From Nocardioides carbamazepini (GTDB lineage Bacteria; Actinomycetota; Actinomycetes; Propionibacteriales; Nocardioidaceae), in assembly GCF_024614185.1 (NCBI RefSeq), contig NZ_JAHTLF010000015.1, positions 62,001 to 126,000 on the forward strand: a stretch of DNA of 64,000 bases. The letters are read 5' to 3'. Shown here one piece after another: positions 49,495-61,278 of this stretch. Position numbers and translations under genes: made by a program. Every line of letters begins with the position of its first letter. Position 1 is the first letter of the stretch. Under the pieces are notes generated by a model. It searched no databases. It was not told the origin of the DNA and saw only the letters and a program-made list of their open reading frames with translations.

Positions 49495-49622
49495 GACCCG
49501 GCGCAGATTGAACCCAGGAGCTCGCCGAGCCGGCGCAGATTGAACCCAGGAACTCACCGACCCGGCGCCAGGTGATGTCGAGAGACGGTCGGACCGGCGC
49601 ACGCTGCACGCGGTTCACGCTC
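49495..49622 (+). repeat. Left 32-bp tandem array of DUF559 cassette 2
   Basis: Units start at 49495, 49527, 49559 and 49591, a constant 32-bp period. The first two are nearly identical (GACCCGGCGCAGATTGAACC then a variable part ending CTCGCC); the last two keep GACC(C)GGCGC and decay towards the gene. The inverted form occurs after the cassette gene. Confidence 0.88.
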
Positions 49623-49625
49623 CCA

Positions 49626-49661
49626 TCCACAGGGCGTCGCACCCGATGATTGGTCCACAGG
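49626..49661 (+). promoter_or_regulatory. Paired TCCACAGG boxes, 28-bp spacing (cassette 2)
   Basis: TCCACAGG occurs at 49626-49633 and at 49654-49661, exactly 28 bases apart, as upstream of cassette 1. The second box ends 23 bases before the chosen ATG. The sequence between the boxes is not conserved between loci, so the boxes themselves are the conserved element. Confidence 0.5.
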
Positions 49662-49684
49662 CCACAGCGGGCACGCCGCGGGCC

Positions 49685-50656
49685 ATGAGAAGAACCGAAC
49701 TCGAGGGACTGCCCTTCCTCCCCGCCAGCTTCCCCCTCCCCCTGGACGCTCCGTTCACCACGGCCACAGCTCGCCAGGAGGCCGGGATCTGGCCGACCGA
49801 CCTCACCTGGCTGGTCGATCGGGGGTACCTGCGCCGGCTCGTCGAAGGCGTCTACGTCGCGAACCCGGTGCCGGACAGCCTCGGTCTGCGCTGCGCCGCG
49901 CTGCGGCTCGTCGTACCCACGGACGCGGTGATCTGTGATCGCCATGCCGGCTGGCTGCACGGCGCAGAGATGGTCCTTGCGCCGAACGAGCACATCCACG
50001 TCGCACCGGTGTGCGTGTTCCTGCCTTCGCCGGGACGACGGCTGCGCAACGACCTCGCGGACAGCGGTGAGCGAGCCTTCGTCCGCGGTGACGTCGTCGA
50101 GGTGAACGGGCTGCGCGTGACCTCTCCGCTCCGCACGGCCTGGGACCTCGGTCGCCACCGGTACGTCGAGCGCTCGCTGGCGGCGATGGACCAGATGCTC
50201 CGCCTCGGCTTGTTCTCGAAGGAGGAGCTCGCCGCCGGCGTACCTCGGTTCCGGGGGATGCGCTGGGTCCGGACCCTGCGCGTGATGGTGGACTACGTCG
50301 ATGGCCGGGCCGAGTCGCCTCCCGAGTCGATCTTGCGGTTGCGCTGGATCCAGGCCCATCTCCCCACACCGGTCCCGCAGCTCGAGGTGTACGACGACCT
50401 CGGCGAGTTCCTCGCCCGGCTCGACGTGGGCAATCCCGAACTGTGGTTCGCGGCCGAGTACGACGGCGACGAATGGCACTCGAGCCCGGAGCAGCTGGAG
50501 CACGACCGGCGCCGCCGAGCCGCGGTGGAGGCGCAGACTCCGTTCATCGTCAAGGCGCTCCGCAAGGAGAACCTGTTCGGACCACGAGCCGACGCCGAGG
50601 CCATCCTTCGCAACGGCATCATCGAGGCGCGGCGGCGTTCTGGCCGGGGACGTTGA
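49685..50656 (+). CDS. AbiEi-type plus DUF559 nuclease-like protein (cassette 2)
   Basis: A 323-residue protein with the same layout as cassette 1. The N-terminal winged-helix-like region has TDLTWLVDRGYLRRLVEGVYVA (38-59). The middle holds GLRVTSPLRTAWDLG (142-156), nearly identical to the cassette 1 segment. The nuclease-like core has RLDVGNPELWFAAEYDGDEWH with Asp247, Glu258 and Asp260, then an Arg-rich helix (LEHDRRRRAAVE). Activity is inferred from the PD-(D/E)xK-like spacing. The start could be ATG 49646, but that would include the second TCCACAGG box. No toxin-like partner is present. Confidence 0.8.
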   Translation: MRRTELEGLPFLPASFPLPLDAPFTTATARQEAGIWPTDLTWLVDRGYLRRLVEGVYVANPVPDSLGLRCAALRLVVPTDAVICDRHAGWLHGAEMVLAPNEHIHVAPVCVFLPSPGRRLRNDLADSGERAFVRGDVVEVNGLRVTSPLRTAWDLGRHRYVERSLAAMDQMLRLGLFSKEELAAGVPRFRGMRWVRTLRVMVDYVDGRAESPPESILRLRWIQAHLPTPVPQLEVYDDLGEFLARLDVGNPELWFAAEYDGDEWHSSPEQLEHDRRRRAAVEAQTPFIVKALRKENLFGPRADAEAILRNGIIEARRRSGRGR

Positions 50657-50781
50657 CCACGGAGAAGCTCAGACTGCGCCGGGTCGGCGCCTTCTCGACC
50701 TCAATCTGCGCCGGTTCGGCGACATTCCGAGTTCAATCTGCGACGGGTCGGCGAGCCATCAGACTCAGTTCGAGACGGGTC
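50654..50781 (-). repeat. Right 32-bp tandem array of DUF559 cassette 2 (inverted)
   Basis: Read on the minus strand, four units start at 50781, 50749, 50717 and 50685, each 32 bp. All begin GA(C/A)CCG; the second and third keep GCGCAGATTGA-type cores, matching the left array in opposite orientation. The outermost unit begins 2 bases after the rbpA stop codon, and the innermost overlaps the end of the cassette gene. Confidence 0.88.
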
Positions 50782-50783
50782 GG

Positions 50784-51143
50784 TCAGAAGATGATCTCGC
50801 CGGACTTGCGGCGGGAGCGGAGCAGCTGGATCGCCTCGTCGAGGATGACCTCGGCCTCCTTGTCGGAGCGCCGCTCCTTCACGTAGGCGAGATGGGTCTT
50901 GTAGGGCTCGATCTTGGGCGCCGGGGGCGCGTTCTCGGAGTCGAGACCGGCGGGCAGGCCGCACTTGGGGCAGTCCCAGGAGTCCGGCACGGACGCCTCG
51001 ACGGAGAAGGTGATCACCGAGCGGTGGTCGTTCGCACAGAAGTACGTGACCGCCTGACGGGGAGCGGCCTCGCCCCGCTCGGCCTCCCCCATCGGACCCG
51101 CACCGACGCGACTACCGCGGATCGCGTTCCCACCACCAGCCAA
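50784..51143 (-). CDS. rbpA: RNA polymerase-binding protein RbpA
   Basis: A 119-residue actinobacterial transcription factor that binds the group I/II sigma factors and RNA polymerase. The core zinc-binding part has YFCANDHRS and DSWDCPKCGLPAG; the C-terminal sigma-interaction domain has THLAYVKERRSDKEAEVILDEAI. The start is TTG 51143, supported by GAGGAG (51152-51157 complement) 8 bases upstream. The conserved basic N-terminal AIRGSRVG is present. Confidence 0.95.
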   Translation of the reverse strand: MAGGGNAIRGSRVGAGPMGEAERGEAAPRQAVTYFCANDHRSVITFSVEASVPDSWDCPKCGLPAGLDSENAPPAPKIEPYKTHLAYVKERRSDKEAEVILDEAIQLLRSRRKSGEIIF

Positions 51144-51211
51144 CGGATTCTCTCCTCAAGCCATCGGACGGCACGGCACTCGCCGGGCCGGTTGCAAGAC
51201 GGTCAGTGCTG

Positions 51212-51448
51212 CTACTTCTGATAGGCGAGCAGGAGGCCCAGCGCGATCACGCAGGCGAACCAGATCACGCCGATCCCGACCGTGAACCGGTCGAGGTTGC
51301 GCTCGGCGATCGAAGAGCCGCCGAGCGAGCTCGACACACCGCCGCCGAACATGTCCGAGAGGCCACCGCCCCGACCCTTGTGCAACAGCACGAGCAGGAT
51401 CAGGATCAGGCTCGTGATCACGAGCAGCACAGTGAGAAGCGTCGACAC
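51212..51448 (-). CDS. secG: Protein translocase subunit SecG
   Basis: A 78-residue membrane protein with two hydrophobic helices (residues 3-22 and 54-75) and the SecG loop HKGRGGGLSDMFGGGVSSSLGGSSIAERNLDR. It is part of the SecYEG channel. The GTG start at 51448 has TAGGAT (51456-51461 complement) 7 bases upstream, so it probably has its own promoter inside the glycolytic block. Confidence 0.94.
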   Translation of the reverse strand: MSTLLTVLLVITSLILILLVLLHKGRGGGLSDMFGGGVSSSLGGSSIAERNLDRFTVGIGVIWFACVIALGLLLAYQK

Positions 51449-51475
51449 GCGAGGAATCCTACGTCAGCCCTGGTT

Positions 51476-52270
51476 CTACGACAGCACCGGCATGTCGTAG
51501 AACCGGCAGATTCCGCCGAACTCGTCCACCTCGAGGCTCGCGCCGCCGACGAGGGCGCCGTCGACATCGGGCTTCACCATGATCCCGGCGACGTTCGCGG
51601 CCTTCACCGAGCCGCCGTAGAGGACCCGGACGGCGTCCGCGGCCTCGTCGCCGTACGACTCCCGCACCTGCCCTCGGATCGCCGCGCAGACCTCCTGGGC
51701 GTCGTCCGGCGTGGCCACCTCCCCGGTGCCGATCGCCCACACGGGCTCGTAGGCGATGACCAGACCGGCGACCTGCTTCGGCGAGAGACCGGCGAGCGAG
51801 CCCTCCACCTGCGCCATCGTGTGCGGCACGTGCTCACCGGCCTGGCGGACCTCGAGACCCTCGCCGACACAGACGATGGGAGTGATCTTCGCGCCGAGCG
51901 CGGCCCTGGCCTTGGCGTTGACGACAGCGTCGGTCTCGGCGTGGTACTGCCGGCGCTCGGAGTGGCCCACCACGACGTAGGAGCAGCCGAGCTTGGCGAG
52001 CATCGCCGCCGAGATCTCGCCGGTGTAGGCGCCGCTGGCATGCTGCGACACGTCCTGGGCGCCGTACCGGATGGAGAGCCGGTCGCCGTCGATGAGGGTC
52101 TGCACGGAGCGGATGTCGGTGAACGGCGGGATCACCGCGACCTCGACCTTGCTGTAGTCGTGCCGCTTGTCGGACAGCGTCCACGCCAGCTTCTGCACGA
52201 GGACGACGGCCTCGGCATGGTTGAGGTTCATCTTCCAGTTGCCCGCCATCAGCGGGGTACGGCCTGCCAT
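51476..52270 (-). CDS. tpiA: Triosephosphate isomerase
   Basis: A 264-residue TIM-barrel enzyme. Catalytic residues are Lys13 in GNWKMN, His103 in VGHSERR and Glu175 in [11 protein letters not shown]. It interconverts dihydroxyacetone phosphate and glyceraldehyde 3-phosphate, and follows pgk by 1 base, the last of gap-pgk-tpiA. Confidence 0.97.
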   Translation of the reverse strand: MAGRTPLMAGNWKMNLNHAEAVVLVQKLAWTLSDKRHDYSKVEVAVIPPFTDIRSVQTLIDGDRLSIRYGAQDVSQHASGAYTGEISAAMLAKLGCSYVVVGHSERRQYHAETDAVVNAKARAALGAKITPIVCVGEGLEVRQAGEHVPHTMAQVEGSLAGLSPKQVAGLVIAYEPVWAIGTGEVATPDDAQEVCAAIRGQVRESYGDEAADAVRVLYGGSVKAANVAGIMVKPDVDGALVGGASLEVDEFGGICRFYDMPVLS

Positions 52271-52271
52271 G

Positions 52272-53498
52272 TCAGCTCTCCTCCAGGACGGTGATGCCGG
52301 GCAGCTCCCTGCCCTCGAGAAACTCCAGACTCGCTCCGCCGCCGGTCGAGATGTGGCCGAAGGCGGCCTCGTCGAACCCGAGGGCCCGTACGGCGGCCGC
52401 CGAGTCGCCGCCACCGACGACCGTCAGGACGTCGGCCCCTCGATGTGCAGCCAGCGCCGCCGCGACGACTCGAGTTCCGCCTGCGAACGCCGGCTGCTCG
52501 AAGACGCCCATCGGGCCGTTCCAGAACACCGTCCTCGCATCGGCCAGCGCGGCGGCGAACGCGGCCCCGGACTCCGGGCCGATGTCGAGGCCGAGGCTGT
52601 CGGCCGGGATCCCCGCGGCGGGTACGACGCGAGCGGAGCTCTCGTCGCCGAAGCTGTCGGCCACCACGATGTCGGTGGGCAGCACGATCTCGACGCCGAG
52701 CTCCTTGGCCCGCTCCTGGTAGGTGCGCACCGTGTCGAGCTGGTCCTCCTCGAGGAGGCTGTTGCCGACCTCGAGGCCGGCGGCCTTCAGGAAGGTGAAG
52801 ACCATGCCCCCGCCGATGAGCAGCTTGTCGGCCTTGCCGAGCAGGTTGTCGATCACGCCGAGCTTGTCGGAGACCTTGGAGCCGCCGAGCACGACGACAT
52901 AGGGCCGCGCCGGGTCGACGGTGAGGCGGCGCAGCACCTCGACCTCGGCCGCGACGAGGCCGCCCATGGCGTGCGGGAGCCGCTGCGCGACGTCGTACAC
53001 GCTGGCCTGCTTGCGGTGCACGACACCGAAGCCGTCGGAGACGAAGGCCCCGTCCGCACCGGCGAGCGCCGCGAGCCGGTCGGCGAAGGCGCCGCGCTCG
53101 GCGTCGTCCTTGCTCGTCTCACCGGCGTTGAACCGGACGTTCTCCAGCAGCGCGACCTGGCCGTCGGCGAGGCCGGCGACCGTCTCCTGCGCGGAGGCGC
53201 CGACCGTGTCGGTCGCGAACGCCACGGGGGCGTCGAGCAGCTCGCCGAGGCGGGCGGCGACGGGCGCCAGCGAGTAGGCCGGGTCCGGCGCGCCCGCCGG
53301 ACGCCCGAGGTGGGCGGTGACGACCACGCGGGCACCGGCGTCGGCCAGCGCCTTGATCGTCGGGACGCTGGCGCGGATCCGCCCGTCATCGGTGATCCTG
53401 CCGTCGTCGAGCGGGACGTTGAGGTCGGAGCGGACGAGGACGCGCTTGCCGCGCACCCCGCCCAGGAATTCCGGGGAGAGGCCCTTGAAGTCGGTCAC
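52272..53498 (-). CDS. pgk: Phosphoglycerate kinase
   Basis: A 408-residue kinase producing ATP from 1,3-bisphosphoglycerate. Family motifs are [36 protein letters not shown] and [10 protein letters not shown], with GGGDSAAA near the C-terminus. GTG 53498 is used; a TTG one codon upstream is possible. It begins 5 bases after the gap stop. Confidence 0.97.
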   Translation of the reverse strand: MTDFKGLSPEFLGGVRGKRVLVRSDLNVPLDDGRITDDGRIRASVPTIKALADAGARVVVTAHLGRPAGAPDPAYSLAPVAARLGELLDAPVAFATDTVGASAQETVAGLADGQVALLENVRFNAGETSKDDAERGAFADRLAALAGADGAFVSDGFGVVHRKQASVYDVAQRLPHAMGGLVAAEVEVLRRLTVDPARPYVVVLGGSKVSDKLGVIDNLLGKADKLLIGGGMVFTFLKAAGLEVGNSLLEEDQLDTVRTYQERAKELGVEIVLPTDIVVADSFGDESSARVVPAAGIPADSLGLDIGPESGAAFAAALADARTVFWNGPMGVFEQPAFAGGTRVVAAALAAHRGADVLTVVGGGDSAAAVRALGFDEAAFGHISTGGGASLEFLEGRELPGITVLEES

Positions 53499-53503
53499 AA
53501 GCG

Positions 53504-54526
<1,023 letters not shown>

Positions 54527-54623
54527 CTACGTCGGTCCTCCGACCCTATCTCGGGGCGCCGCGCCATCGGAGGGAGGAGGTGATCCGCGCCACAGGCCGG
54601 ATCAGGACATGGCCGCCGACGTC

Positions 54624-55610
54624 TCAGGCGTCGCCGGCGAGCATCTCGGGGGTGAGCGACGCCTCGGTGTCCGGTACGCCGAGGTCCTCGGCCCGCTTGT
54701 CGGCCATCGCCAGCAGCCGGCGGATCCGCCCGGCGATGGCGTCCTTGGTGAGCACCGGCTCGTGCAGCTGACCGAGCTCCTCCAAGGAGGCCTGCTTGTG
54801 CTCCAGCCGCAACTCGCCTGCCATCCGCAGGTGGTCGGGCACCTCGTCGCCGAGGATCTCCATCGCCCGCTGGACGCGCGCGCCAGCGGTCACCGCCGCG
54901 CGCGCGGAGCGGCGCAGGTTGGCGTCGTCGAAGTTGGCGAGGCGGTTGGCGGTGGCGCGCACCTCGCGCCGCATCCGTCGCTCCTCCCAGGCCATCAGCG
55001 TCTCGTGGGCACCGAGCCGTGCCAGGAGCTGGCCGATCGCGTCGCCGTCGCGGATCACGACCCGGTCGACGCCGCGGACCTCGCGGGCCTTGGACTGGAT
55101 GCCGAGCCGACGCGCCACACCGACGAGGGCGAGGGCGGCCTCGGAGCCGGGGCAGGTGACCTCGAGCGAGGACGAGCGGCCGGGCTCGGTCAGCGAGCCG
55201 TGGGCGAGGAAGGCCCCGCGCCACGCCGCGACCGCGTCGCACGCGCCGCCGGACACGACCGCCGGCGGCAGACCGCGGACCGGTCGGCCGCGCTGGTCGA
55301 GCAGGCCGGTCTGGCGGGCCAGCGCCTCGCCGTCCTTCACGACCCGCACGATGTAGCGGCTGCCCTTGCGCAGCCCGCTGCCCTGCACCATCACGACCTC
55401 GGAGCCCTGTCCGTAGATCTCCGAGATGTCCTTGCGCAGCCGGCGCGCCGCGGCTCCGGTGTCGAGCTCGGCCTCGACGACGATCCGGCCGGCGACGATA
55501 TGGAGCCCGCCCGCGAACCTCAGCATCGAGGCGACCTCGGCCTTGCGGCAGCAGACCTTCGTCACCGGGATGTTGGCGAGCTCCGCCTTGACCTGTGCCG
55601 TCATCGCCAT
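54624..55610 (-). CDS. whiA: DNA-binding protein WhiA
   Basis: A 328-residue protein with an N-terminal LAGLIDADG-like homing-endonuclease fold without catalytic residues and a C-terminal helix-turn-helix ([27 protein letters not shown]). It is the sporulation-linked regulator of streptomycetes that acts with WhiB, kept also in non-sporulating actinobacteria. ATG 55610 ([12 protein letters not shown]) is the family start. The order rapZ-yvcK-whiA is canonical. Confidence 0.96.
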   Translation of the reverse strand: MAMTAQVKAELANIPVTKVCCRKAEVASMLRFAGGLHIVAGRIVVEAELDTGAAARRLRKDISEIYGQGSEVVMVQGSGLRKGSRYIVRVVKDGEALARQTGLLDQRGRPVRGLPPAVVSGGACDAVAAWRGAFLAHGSLTEPGRSSSLEVTCPGSEAALALVGVARRLGIQSKAREVRGVDRVVIRDGDAIGQLLARLGAHETLMAWEERRMRREVRATANRLANFDDANLRRSARAAVTAGARVQRAMEILGDEVPDHLRMAGELRLEHKQASLEELGQLHEPVLTKDAIAGRIRRLLAMADKRAEDLGVPDTEASLTPEMLAGDA

Positions 55611-55632
55611 AGGGGCGATCCTCCCACGCGGG

Positions 55633-56628
55633 TCAACAATCCGACGCCTCGAAGACTCGTGCGTACGCCGCCGCGAGCTTGACCGGGTCGTGACGCGACC
55701 TGCTGTCGTCGGACGCCACCTCGGCGACCACCAGCCGGGCGCCGAGTGCGGCCACGGTCTCCTCGAGCTCGCCCAGGTCCTCGGCGACCGAGCGCCGGTC
55801 GGCGAGGACGACGTCGATGCCGAGATCGGGCGCGTGCTCGGCCAGCACGGCGAGGTGGTCGGCCGGCCCGAAGCCGCCGGTCTCGCCCGCCTGCTCCTCC
55901 AGGTTGAGGACCACCACCAGCCGCGCGTCGGTGGCGACGAGGGCATCGCGCAGCCGTGGGACGAGCAGGTGCGGCAGCACGCTGGTGAACCACGACCCCG
56001 GACCGAGGATCACCCAGTCCGCCTCGGCGATCGCGTTCACGACGGCCGGGCTGACCTCCGGGTCCGCGGGCTCGAGGGCGATGGAGGTGATGACCCCGTC
56101 GGTCGTCGCCACCTCGACCTGGCCGCGCACCGAGGTCAGCCCGTCGGGCAGCCCCGATGCCAGGCCGCGCACCTCGGCGGTGATGTCCATCGGGGTCATG
56201 GCCATCGGCAGCACCCGGCCTTTGGCGCCGAGGAGCCGTCCGACCCAGTCCAGGGCGTCGACGTGGTCGCCGAGCAGCTCCCAGAGTCCGACGATCAGCA
56301 GGTTGCCGACGACGTGCCCCCGCATCTCGCCGTCGCCCTCGAACCGGTGTTGCAGCACCTTCGCCCAGGTGTCGCCCCACTCGTCGTCGCCGCACAGCGC
56401 GGCCAGCGCCATCCGGAGGTCGCCGGGCGGCAGCACCCCGAACTCACCGCGCAGGCGACCGGACGAACCTCCGTTGTCGGCGACCGTGACGACGGCTGTC
56501 AGCTCGTCGACGGTGAGGTCGTCGACCAGGTGCCGCAAGGCGCTGAGCGAGGCGTGCAGGCCGTGGCCGCCCCCCAGCGCCACGACCGCCTGCGCCCGCT
56601 GGTCCGCCCCGAGGTGGTCGGAGCTCAC
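55633..56628 (-). CDS. yvcK: Gluconeogenesis factor YvcK/CofD-like protein
   Basis: A 331-residue protein with the YvcK motifs [28 protein letters not shown] and [17 protein letters not shown]. Members bind UDP-sugars and affect carbon metabolism and cell-wall synthesis. The GTG start overlaps the rapZ stop by 4 bases (GTGA), and whiA follows after 22 bases. Confidence 0.95.
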   Translation of the reverse strand: MSSDHLGADQRAQAVVALGGGHGLHASLSALRHLVDDLTVDELTAVVTVADNGGSSGRLRGEFGVLPPGDLRMALAALCGDDEWGDTWAKVLQHRFEGDGEMRGHVVGNLLIVGLWELLGDHVDALDWVGRLLGAKGRVLPMAMTPMDITAEVRGLASGLPDGLTSVRGQVEVATTDGVITSIALEPADPEVSPAVVNAIAEADWVILGPGSWFTSVLPHLLVPRLRDALVATDARLVVVLNLEEQAGETGGFGPADHLAVLAEHAPDLGIDVVLADRRSVAEDLGELEETVAALGARLVVAEVASDDSRSRHDPVKLAAAYARVFEASDC

Positions 56629-57491
56629 TCGCGCCCCAGGTCGCGGTGGATGGCGCGGGCGACGTGGCCCTGCTCCCCCAGCCGCCGGGCGATCTCCTCG
56701 CTCATCGCCACGCTGCGGTGCTTGCCGCCGGTGCAGCCGATCGCGACCCGCATGAACCGCTTGCCCTCGCGGACGTACCCTTGGGCCACCCCCGCCAGCA
56801 GCGGGACGTAGGCGTCGACGAACTCCGCGGCGCCCGGACGCCCCAGGACGTACGCCGACACCTCGGCGTCCTGCCCGGTGCGGGGTCTCAGCTCGGGAAC
56901 CCAGTGCGGGTTGGGCAGGAAGCGCATGTCGGCCACGTAGTCGGCGTCGACCGGGATGCCGTACTTGAAGCCGAAGCTGATCACCGAGACCCGCAGCCGG
57001 GTCGTCTCGAGCGTGCCGAACGACTCCGCGATCCGATCGGTGAGCTGGTGCACGTTGAGGCTGGTGGTGTCGATGACGAGGTCGGCCTCGGAGCGCAGCT
57101 CGGCGAGGACGACCCGCTCGCGCTGCAGGCCGTCGAGCAGCCGGCCGCCCTGCTGGAGCGGGTGCGGGCGCCGCGCCGCCTCCTGGCGCCGCACCAGCAC
57201 CTCGTCCGTGGCATCGAGGAACACCAGCGTCGTGACCCGACCGGCGACGCCGTGGGCCAGCGCGCTGCGCAGCCCTTGGAAGAAGGACCCGGAGCGCACG
57301 TCGACGACGACCGCGACCGGCTGGGCGGGGCCGTGGCTCTCGTCGACGAGCCGGACCACCTCGGGCAGCAGGCTGGGCGGGAGGTTGTCGACCACGAAGA
57401 AGCCGAGGTCCTCGAGCTCCTTGGCGGCGGTGCTGCGGCCGGCACCGGTCATGCCGGTGACGACCACGAGCTGGCCGTGCGTGTCATCCAT
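56625..57491 (-). CDS. rapZ: RNase adapter protein RapZ (nucleotide-binding)
   Basis: A 288-residue P-loop protein: Walker [12 protein letters not shown] near residue 12, VVDNLPP, and the C-terminal [11 protein letters not shown]. In E. coli RapZ controls GlmZ decay; in actinobacteria the target is not settled. The start ATG 57491 overlaps uvrC by 8 bases; a second in-frame ATG at 57500 is possible. Confidence 0.94.
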   Translation of the reverse strand: MDDTHGQLVVVTGMTGAGRSTAAKELEDLGFFVVDNLPPSLLPEVVRLVDESHGPAQPVAVVVDVRSGSFFQGLRSALAHGVAGRVTTLVFLDATDEVLVRRQEAARRPHPLQQGGRLLDGLQRERVVLAELRSEADLVIDTTSLNVHQLTDRIAESFGTLETTRLRVSVISFGFKYGIPVDADYVADMRFLPNPHWVPELRPRTGQDAEVSAYVLGRPGAAEFVDAYVPLLAGVAQGYVREGKRFMRVAIGCTGGKHRSVAMSEEIARRLGEQGHVARAIHRDLGRE

Positions 57492-59442
57492 GGGCGTCAT
57501 TGTGCCCACTGTCGGTGTGCAGGGCCGCCTTGATGGCCGCCGCGGTCCGGGGCCCGACACCGGGGACCGCGGCGATCTCCTCGACCGTCGCGGCACGGAG
57601 CTTGCGCAGGGAGCCGAAGTGGCGCAGCAGCGTCCGGCGGCGTACCTCGCCCAGCCCGGGGACGTCGTCCAGCAGGCTCTCGACCATCGACTTCGAGCGC
57701 CGGTTGCGGTGGTGGGCGATCGCGAAGCGGTGCGCCTCGTCGCGGACCCGCTGCAGGAGGTAGAGACCCTCCGAGGTGCGCGGCAGGATGACCGGGTCCT
57801 CCTCGCCGGGAACCCAGACCTCCTCGAGCCGCTTGGCCAGGCCGCAGATCGGGATGTCGTCGATGCCGAGCTCGTCGAGGGCGCGCTGCGCGGCGGCGAC
57901 CTGCGGCGCCCCGCCGTCGACGACGACCAGCCCGGGCGCGTAGGCGAACTTCCGGGGGCGCCCGGTATCGGGATCGACCAGCATCGGACCGGTGCCGGCC
58001 GCGGGATCGCCCGGCCGCAGCTCGGAGCGCGCCTGCTCGTCGAGCAGGCGGCGGAAGCGGCGGGTGATCACCTCGTGCATCGCCTTGACGTCGTCGGAGC
58101 CGTCCTGGTCCTTGATGACGAACCGCCGGTACTCCCCCTTGCGGGCCAGCCCGTCCTCGAACACGACCATCGAGGCCACGATCTCGGTGCCCTGCATGTG
58201 GGAGACGTCGTAGCACTCGATGCGCAGCGGGGCCTCCTCGAGCTCCAGCGCCTCGGCGATCTCGGTGAGCGCCTGGTTGCGGGTGGTCAGGTCGCTGGCG
58301 CGCTTCGTCTTGTGCAGGGCGAGGGACTCGGTCGCGTTGCGGGCCACCGTCTCCTGGAGCGTCCTCTTGTCGCCGCGCTGCGGGACCCGGATCTCGACCT
58401 TGGAGCCGCGCAGGTCGGAGAGCAGCTGCTCGAAGGTCTCGTGCTCGGCCGGCAGCGCGGGGACGAGGATCTCGCGGGGCACGGCGTCACGGACGTCCTC
58501 CGGCGCCACGCCGGCGTACAGCTGGAGCAGGAAGTCCTCCACCAGGGCGGCGGTGTCGCCGTCGTCGGTGCGGTCGGCCACCCACCCGCGCTGGCCGCGG
58601 ATCCGGCCGCCGCGGACGTAGAAGACCTGGACGGCGACCTCGAGCGGGTCCTCCGCGAGCGCGATCACGTCGGCGTCCGAGCCGTCGCCGAAGACGACGG
58701 CCTGCTTCTCGAGGGCCTTGTTCATCGCGCCCAGGTCGTCCCGCAGCCGCGCGGCCTTCTCGAAGTCGAGAGCCTCGGACGCGGCGTACATCTGCTGCTC
58801 GATGCGCTTCATGAACGGCCGGGTCCGGCCGGCCATGAACTCGCAGAAGTCGTCCACGATCGCCCGGTGGTCCTCGGGCGAGACATTGCCGACGCACGGC
58901 GCCGAGCACTTGTCGATGTAGCCGAGCAGGCAGGGGCGGCCGATTTGGCTGGAGCGCTTGAACACCCCGTTGCTGCACGAGCGCATCGGGAAGACGCGCA
59001 GCAGGATGTCGACGGTCTCGCGGATCGCCCAGGCGTGGCCGTAGGGGCCGAAGTAGCGGGTGCCCTTGCGCTTCGCCCCGCGCCCGACCATGACCCGGGG
59101 GAACTCGTCGGACACCGTGACCGCGAGCCAGGGGTAGGACTTGTCGTCGCGGTACTTCACGTTGAAGCGCGGGTCGTACTCCTTGATCCAGGAGTACTCC
59201 AACTGCAGCGCCTCGACCTCGGTCCCGACGACCGTCCACTCCACCGACGTCGCGGTGGTGACCATGCTCGCGGTGCGCGGGTGCAGGTTGCCGATGTCTT
59301 GGAAGTACGACGACAGGCGGGCCCGGAGGTTCTTGGCCTTGCCGACGTAGATGACCCGCCCGGTGCGGTCGCGGAACCGGTAGACCCCCGGCTGGGTGGG
59401 GATCGAGCCGGGTTTCGGCCGGTAGCTCAGCGCGGGTGCCAC
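57484..59442 (-). CDS. uvrC: UvrABC system protein C
   Basis: This 652-residue excision nuclease makes both cuts in nucleotide excision repair. Domains in order: GIY-YIG ([27 protein letters not shown]), a Cys motif ([10 protein letters not shown]), UvrB-binding UVR helix near 210-240, the RNase H-like endonuclease domain ([24 protein letters not shown]), and a C-terminal helix-hairpin-helix pair ([25 protein letters not shown]). The GTG start at 59442 has TAGGGT (59450-59455 complement) 7 bases upstream. Confidence 0.97.
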   Translation of the reverse strand: MAPALSYRPKPGSIPTQPGVYRFRDRTGRVIYVGKAKNLRARLSSYFQDIGNLHPRTASMVTTATSVEWTVVGTEVEALQLEYSWIKEYDPRFNVKYRDDKSYPWLAVTVSDEFPRVMVGRGAKRKGTRYFGPYGHAWAIRETVDILLRVFPMRSCSNGVFKRSSQIGRPCLLGYIDKCSAPCVGNVSPEDHRAIVDDFCEFMAGRTRPFMKRIEQQMYAASEALDFEKAARLRDDLGAMNKALEKQAVVFGDGSDADVIALAEDPLEVAVQVFYVRGGRIRGQRGWVADRTDDGDTAALVEDFLLQLYAGVAPEDVRDAVPREILVPALPAEHETFEQLLSDLRGSKVEIRVPQRGDKRTLQETVARNATESLALHKTKRASDLTTRNQALTEIAEALELEEAPLRIECYDVSHMQGTEIVASMVVFEDGLARKGEYRRFVIKDQDGSDDVKAMHEVITRRFRRLLDEQARSELRPGDPAAGTGPMLVDPDTGRPRKFAYAPGLVVVDGGAPQVAAAQRALDELGIDDIPICGLAKRLEEVWVPGEEDPVILPRTSEGLYLLQRVRDEAHRFAIAHHRNRRSKSMVESLLDDVPGLGEVRRRTLLRHFGSLRKLRAATVEEIAAVPGVGPRTAAAIKAALHTDSGHNDAHG

Positions 59443-59446
59443 GACA

Positions 59447-59530
59447 CCAACCCTACGGAGGGGCACCGACAGGTCTGCACTGTCGCCCCTCTCACGGCGA
59501 GCGGGCTTGGTTTGCGCCAACCCTACGGAG
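59447..59530 (-). promoter_or_regulatory. uvrC promoter region with duplicated box and hairpin
   Basis: The 14-mer CCAACCCTACGGAG occurs at 59447-59460 and 59517-59530. Each contains TAGGGT on the minus strand, so the uvrC -10 element exists twice, 70 bp apart. Between them GGGGC-N3-GACAG (59460-59472) can pair with CTGTC-GCCCC (59480-59489). Confidence 0.6.
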
Positions 59531-59578
59531 AGCCGTGGCATCTCTTTAATGCCCTTAGTTGCGTGCTTTACTAGACAT

Positions 59579-60952
59579 ATGCGATGTCGGGATGCCTACG
59601 GCTACGAGCTCACCGCCGGCCCCCTGGCCGCCGACGCCTATGTCGGCGGCATCCGCGACCTGCTCCGGCTGCGCACCGGCGCGGCCGACCGGATCGCGAG
59701 CGCCATCGCCTTCGACCCGACCTTCGCGCTCGGTCACGCCACCCTCGCGCTGCTCGGGCACGAGATGTGCGTCGAGGTCGACATCGCCGCCCGGCTCGCC
59801 GACGCCCGGCTGCACGCCGGCCGCGCGACCGAGCGGGAGCGCAGCCACGTCCATGCGATCGACCGGCACCTCCAGGGCGACGCCGCTCCCCTGGTGGCCC
59901 ATCTGGCGTCGTACCCGCGCGACGCGCTTCTGCTCTCCGTCGCCATGCCTACCATCGCCTTCGCGGGGGTCACCGATGTGCCGGAGACCGCCTGGCGCAT
60001 CGTCGAGGACGCCGCGCCGGCGTACGGCGACGACCCGTGGATCACCGGCCTGATGGCGTTCGTGCGCCAGGAGCAGCGCCGCTTCGACGAAGCGATGGAT
60101 CTCTCCTGTCGTTCGCTGCGCGCCGAGCCGTCCGGCGGCCATGCCGCCCACGCGCGGGCGCACGCCCACTACGAGACGGGCGACCACACGGCGGGGCTCG
60201 CATGGATGGACGCCTGGATCATCGGCGACGGCGCCGCGACCGACAGCCTCACCCACTTCTCGTGGCACGCCGCGCTCCACGAGCTCTCGATCGGCGACCT
60301 GGCCGCGGTCCGGGCCCGCTACGACGCCCAGCTGCAGCCGCGCCATGCCGTCGGGTGCCGGGCTCTCGTCGACAGCGGGTCGCTGCTCTTCCGCTGGGCG
60401 ATCACGCCCGACGCCACCGGCGTCCCGTCGGTGGACGAGGTGGTCGCCCTCACCGGCCGCGACGTACTCGAGCGGCCCGGGACGGCGTTCCTCGGCCTGC
60501 ACGCCGCGGTCGCCCTGCTGGCCGTCGACGACCGACCCGGCCTCCACGACCTCGCCACCTGGTGCGCCCGGCATCCCGACCCGACGCATCGCGAGGTCGT
60601 CGCGCCGCTCGCCGCCGCGCTCGGACTGCTGGCCGCCGGATGCAGCTCGGCCGCGGCCGACCGGCTCGCCGACCTCGCGTCGTCGACCTGGCGACTGGGC
60701 GGCTCGGACGCGCAGCGCGAGATCGTCGAGGAGGCCCGGATCGCCGCCCTGCTCCGCGCGGAACGGTACGACGACGCCCGGCAGGTCCTGGACGCCCGCC
60801 TCGATCGGCGAGAGTCGCCGCGGGACCGTCGGTGGCGCGCGACCGCGTCTCGTCAGGCGGCCAGGATCCTGTCGCCGTCGACCGTGATGTCCACCGTGGC
60901 CAGCGCTGACGGTGCCGGGCCACCCTCGACCTCGCCGGTGCTGGCCGAGTAG
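59579..60952 (+). CDS. TTC38-like tetratricopeptide-type protein
   Basis: A 457-residue soluble, helix-rich, Ala-rich protein resembling the TTC38 (tetratricopeptide repeat protein 38) family: [26 protein letters not shown] at the start, [27 protein letters not shown], and [24 protein letters not shown] HAxxHxxxExG motifs. ATG 59579 is chosen because the domain begins a few residues later; ATG 59549 is an alternative. The last 100 bases overlap the Rieske gene on the other strand, and this tail does not look like family sequence. Confidence 0.78.
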   Translation: MRCRDAYGYELTAGPLAADAYVGGIRDLLRLRTGAADRIASAIAFDPTFALGHATLALLGHEMCVEVDIAARLADARLHAGRATERERSHVHAIDRHLQGDAAPLVAHLASYPRDALLLSVAMPTIAFAGVTDVPETAWRIVEDAAPAYGDDPWITGLMAFVRQEQRRFDEAMDLSCRSLRAEPSGGHAAHARAHAHYETGDHTAGLAWMDAWIIGDGAATDSLTHFSWHAALHELSIGDLAAVRARYDAQLQPRHAVGCRALVDSGSLLFRWAITPDATGVPSVDEVVALTGRDVLERPGTAFLGLHAAVALLAVDDRPGLHDLATWCARHPDPTHREVVAPLAAALGLLAAGCSSAAADRLADLASSTWRLGGSDAQREIVEEARIAALLRAERYDDARQVLDARLDRRESPRDRRWRATASRQAARILSPSTVMSTVASADGAGPPSTSPVLAE

Positions 60953-61278
60953 GACGAGCCGTGGTTGGCACAGCGGATCGTGCCGTCTTCCACCGAGGTC
61001 ACCAGGAGGCTCTGGTGGGTGCAGACGGCCGTGAACGCGTGGAACGTGCCTGCCGTCGGCTGAGTGAGCACGACCTTCTCGTCGGTGAGGACGATCCCGC
61101 CGCCGACAGGCACCTCGGCCGTCGTCGCGAGCTCGGCGCCCGCGGCGACCTTCGGCCCCGCGGATCCGCCACCGTCTCCGTCGTCCCCGGCACAGCCGGC
61201 CAGGGCGGCGGCCACACCGAGCGCGCCCAGGCCCGAGAAGACGATGCGCCGGGTGGCCCGGATCTCACCTGCTGTCAC
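60853..61278 (-). CDS. Rieske [2Fe-2S] lipoprotein without the disulfide cysteines
   Basis: A 141-residue exported protein: twin-arginine-type signal (RATRRIVFSGLG) with a lipobox LAGC at Cys29, then a Rieske domain. The cluster ligands are Cys86 and His88 (CTHQSL) and Cys103 and His106 (CANHGS). The two Cys that form the stabilising disulfide in classic Rieske proteins are Leu91 and Asn105 here. It is the second gene of an operon with a normal Rieske paralogue (GTGA overlap). The redox potential should differ from its partner. Confidence 0.9.
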   Translation of the reverse strand: MTAGEIRATRRIVFSGLGALGVAAALAGCAGDDGDGGGSAGPKVAAGAELATTAEVPVGGGIVLTDEKVVLTQPTAGTFHAFTAVCTHQSLLVTSVEDGTIRCANHGSSYSASTGEVEGGPAPSALATVDITVDGDRILAA

